Below are positions 7,324 through 8,417 of a stretch of DNA of 8,417 nt, piece by piece. The stretch is from a bacterium. Its GTDB lineage: Bacteria; SZUA-182; SZUA-191; JAJRXT01. Location: positions 1 through 8,417 of the forward strand of contig JAJRUU010000126.1 of NCBI GenBank assembly GCA_024277605.1. The letters are read 5' to 3'. Position 1 is the stretch's first letter. Every line of letters begins with the position of its first letter. Under the pieces are notes generated by a model. That model had not been told where the DNA came from. It worked only from the letters and a program-made list of their open reading frames with translations, and did not search any database. A program made the translations under genes and the position numbers.

Positions 7324-7977
7324 ATGATCGTTATTTGTGGTATGGGGTGGGTTAATAAAGAGCTATCAAACCTGCCGGACAAAAAAGATGTGTTTCCTTA
7401 TCCGTTTGAGAATTTCGGCCGGCTGGATGCCACCTCCAAAATGACCTGCTATGCGGTTGGACTGGCTTTGAAGGATGCCGGGCTTAGCTATCCGCTAAAT
7501 CAAAAGCAGCTTATCGGCATTGCGGCTACCAGCAAGCTTGGCTGTCTTGGCGCTGATGTTAATTATTTTAAAGACTATCTGGATAACGGCCGGACATTAG
7601 GCCGGGGGAATCTTTTTATTTATACGCTGCCATCCAGCCCCTTAAGTGAGGCGGCGATTTACTTTGGTTTACAAGGACCGCTGTTTTATATGGCAAAACC
7701 GGAGCGATCGTTGGCGGCCCTGACGGCTTTGGCAGCTGAGATGATATGTCTTGATGAGGCTTCGGTGATGCTGGTTGGCATTACGGGCGAGGAAGCGGCG
7801 GTTTTCTGGGTACTGGTCAGGGCTTCAAATTTAGCGGGCGGTGTTTTGTGTGATATGCTGCAGGCTGAAGCGATATTAAACCAGGGGTTGAGCTTTCCCG
7901 ATATTATAAAAGAATTTTCGGCTTTAAACCAGAAAAATTCGGGCAGGCACAGCCTGTTTCTTCAGGACGTTGGCTAA
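7324..7977 (+). CDS. Half-size ketosynthase-like protein lacking the active-site Cys (chain-length-factor-like)
   Basis: The 217-residue protein matches only the N-terminal half of a ketosynthase fold: MIVICGMGWVN at the start, LDATSKMTCYAVGLALKDAG, then YTLPSSPLSEAAIYFGLQGP. Where an active KS has the nucleophile (GPNxxxxxAC), this protein reads GPLFYMAKPERSL, with Glu127 in place of Cys. The HGTGT and KGGxGH segments of the second half are absent, and the frame ends in a clean TAA with no KS remnant after it. It is therefore not catalytic by itself and probably pairs with the preceding ketosynthase, as ApeC-type or KS-beta chain-length factors do. It starts 11 bases after the KS stop, with a weak GGGTAG ribosome binding site. 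A decayed KS is less likely, because the reading frame is well kept. Confidence 0.78.
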   Translation: MIVICGMGWVNKELSNLPDKKDVFPYPFENFGRLDATSKMTCYAVGLALKDAGLSYPLNQKQLIGIAATSKLGCLGADVNYFKDYLDNGRTLGRGNLFIYTLPSSPLSEAAIYFGLQGPLFYMAKPERSLAALTALAAEMICLDEASVMLVGITGEEAAVFWVLVRASNLAGGVLCDMLQAEAILNQGLSFPDIIKEFSALNQKNSGRHSLFLQDVG

Positions 7978-8059
7978 TGAACCTTATCTCACAAGGGATG
8001 TCTTGCAAACCCAGACTAAATTTATGAATAGATCAGGTAAAAAACATAGGTAGGATGCC
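7978..8059 (+). other. Short intergenic gap, no gene seen
   Basis: These 82 bases hold only a 16-codon ORF (ATG at 7977) with no recognisable content, and an ATG at 8024 that is in frame with the next gene except for a TAG at 8051. I see no hairpin with a T-run, so no terminator separates the genes. Confidence 0.5.
8048..8055 (+). promoter_or_regulatory. Ribosome binding site for the B12-radical SAM gene
   Basis: AGGTAGGA lies four bases before the TTG at 8060 and supports that codon as the start; the encoded MKINIIYPKW is the usual beginning of B12-binding radical SAM proteins. Confidence 0.6.
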
Positions 8060-8417
8060 TTGAAAATAAACATTATTTATCCCAAGTGGCCCAAAATAAA
8101 ATATCAAACCGAATTCTTTTTGCCGCCTCATGGTCCGGTCTGTTTTGCGGCCACCATTCCGGATGATATTGAGCTATGCTTTTGTGATGAGAATGTCCAG
8201 GCCATAGATTTTGGAGAACAGGCTGATTTAGTGGCCATGTCAGTGATGCTCACCTGCCAGATTCCCCGGGCCTGGTAGATCGCCGATCAGTATCGGGCCA
8301 TGGGCGTGCCGGTTATCTTTGGCGGCATTGGCGCTATGCTGCATCATGAAGAGACCTTACAGCATGCTGATTCTGTTTTTCTGGGTGAATCGGATGGGCA
8401 TTTCAAAACCGTTATCG
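8060..8417 (+). CDS. B12-binding radical SAM protein, N-terminal part, with one in-frame TAG; runs off the window
   Basis: The start TTG gives MKINIIYPKWPKI and then FAATIPDDIELCFCDENVQAI, the first half of a cobalamin-binding Rossmann domain as found at the front of B12-dependent radical SAM enzymes. The frame meets TAG at codon 73 (8276-8278) in LTCQIPRAW-TAG-IADQYRAMG, then carries on with VPVIFGGIGAMLHHEET and HADSVFLGES to the window end, all typical of the family. In relatives the interrupted stretch usually reads like PRAYxIADxYR, with a variable polar residue at the TAG position. The radical SAM domain and its cysteines lie beyond the window. Such enzymes perform methylations and C-C bond or ring chemistry on unactivated carbons and occur in hopanoid and ladderane-type lipid clusters. 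Its place after the ketosynthase pair suggests it acts on the same product. Confidence 0.82.
8276..8278 (+). other. In-frame amber codon inside the B12-radical SAM gene
   Basis: TAG is codon 73. The frame is open for the remaining 46 codons of the window with family-like sequence. This is the second gene in 2 kb interrupted by TAG, and no gene is interrupted by TAA or TGA. Confidence 0.9.

Noticed and set aside
8024..8059. ATG at 8024 as start of the B12-radical SAM gene, reading through TAG at 8051
   Set aside because: There is no ribosome binding site, and the added residues do not resemble the family start; TTG at 8060 has a good site and gives the typical N-terminus.

Overview
This window is a tightly packed run of genes, all on the + strand, for a polyene or unusual fatty-acid pathway of the aryl-polyene / ladderane-like type. 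The LolA-like carrier and the lipoprotein point to a diderm (outer-membrane) bacterium. GC content looks to be in the mid-40s percent by eye, and GTG and TTG starts are used freely. I lean towards a diderm Firmicute (Negativicutes or Halanaerobiales-like), with Desulfobacterota as the alternative. This is inference; there is no rRNA or other taxonomic marker here.

Layout: (1) 66-1532, a radical SAM/SPASM protein fused to a hotdog dehydratase domain. (2) 1529-2209, a secreted LolA-like lipid/lipoprotein carrier. (3) 2233-4632, a 12-TM MMPL/RND-type exporter. (4) 4629-5306, a DUF3261-like lipoprotein. (5) 5299-5685, a stand-alone FabZ/ApeI-like dehydratase. (6) 5709-6179, a 4HBT/YbgC-type acyl thioesterase. 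(7) 6176-7312, a ketosynthase with all catalytic residues but one in-frame TAG. (8) 7324-7977, a half-size ketosynthase-like protein without the active-site Cys. (9) 8060 to the window end, a B12-binding radical SAM protein that also carries one in-frame TAG. Genes overlap by 4 to 8 bases at four junctions, so this is very probably one operon with translational coupling.

How they could work together: the ketosynthase and its Cys-less partner would extend an ACP-bound chain, the two dehydratase domains would introduce double bonds, and the thioesterase would release or edit acyl chains. The MMPL protein, LolA-like protein and lipoprotein would move the lipid product to the outer membrane. The two radical SAM proteins suggest extra radical chemistry (methylation, cyclisation or desaturation) not found in ordinary aryl-polyene clusters. 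No ACP, ketoreductase, AMP-ligase or acyltransferase lies inside the window.

The most striking feature is the use of TAG. Both TAGs inside conserved genes lie at variable, polar-type positions with intact coding sequence on both sides and no frameshift. The only gene that appears to stop at TAG has a second TAG and then a TAA in frame within five codons. All other genes end in TAA or TGA. This fits a genome in which TAG is read as sense (pyrrolysine or another amino acid) or suppressed, although two independent CAG-to-TAG type mutations or base errors remain possible.
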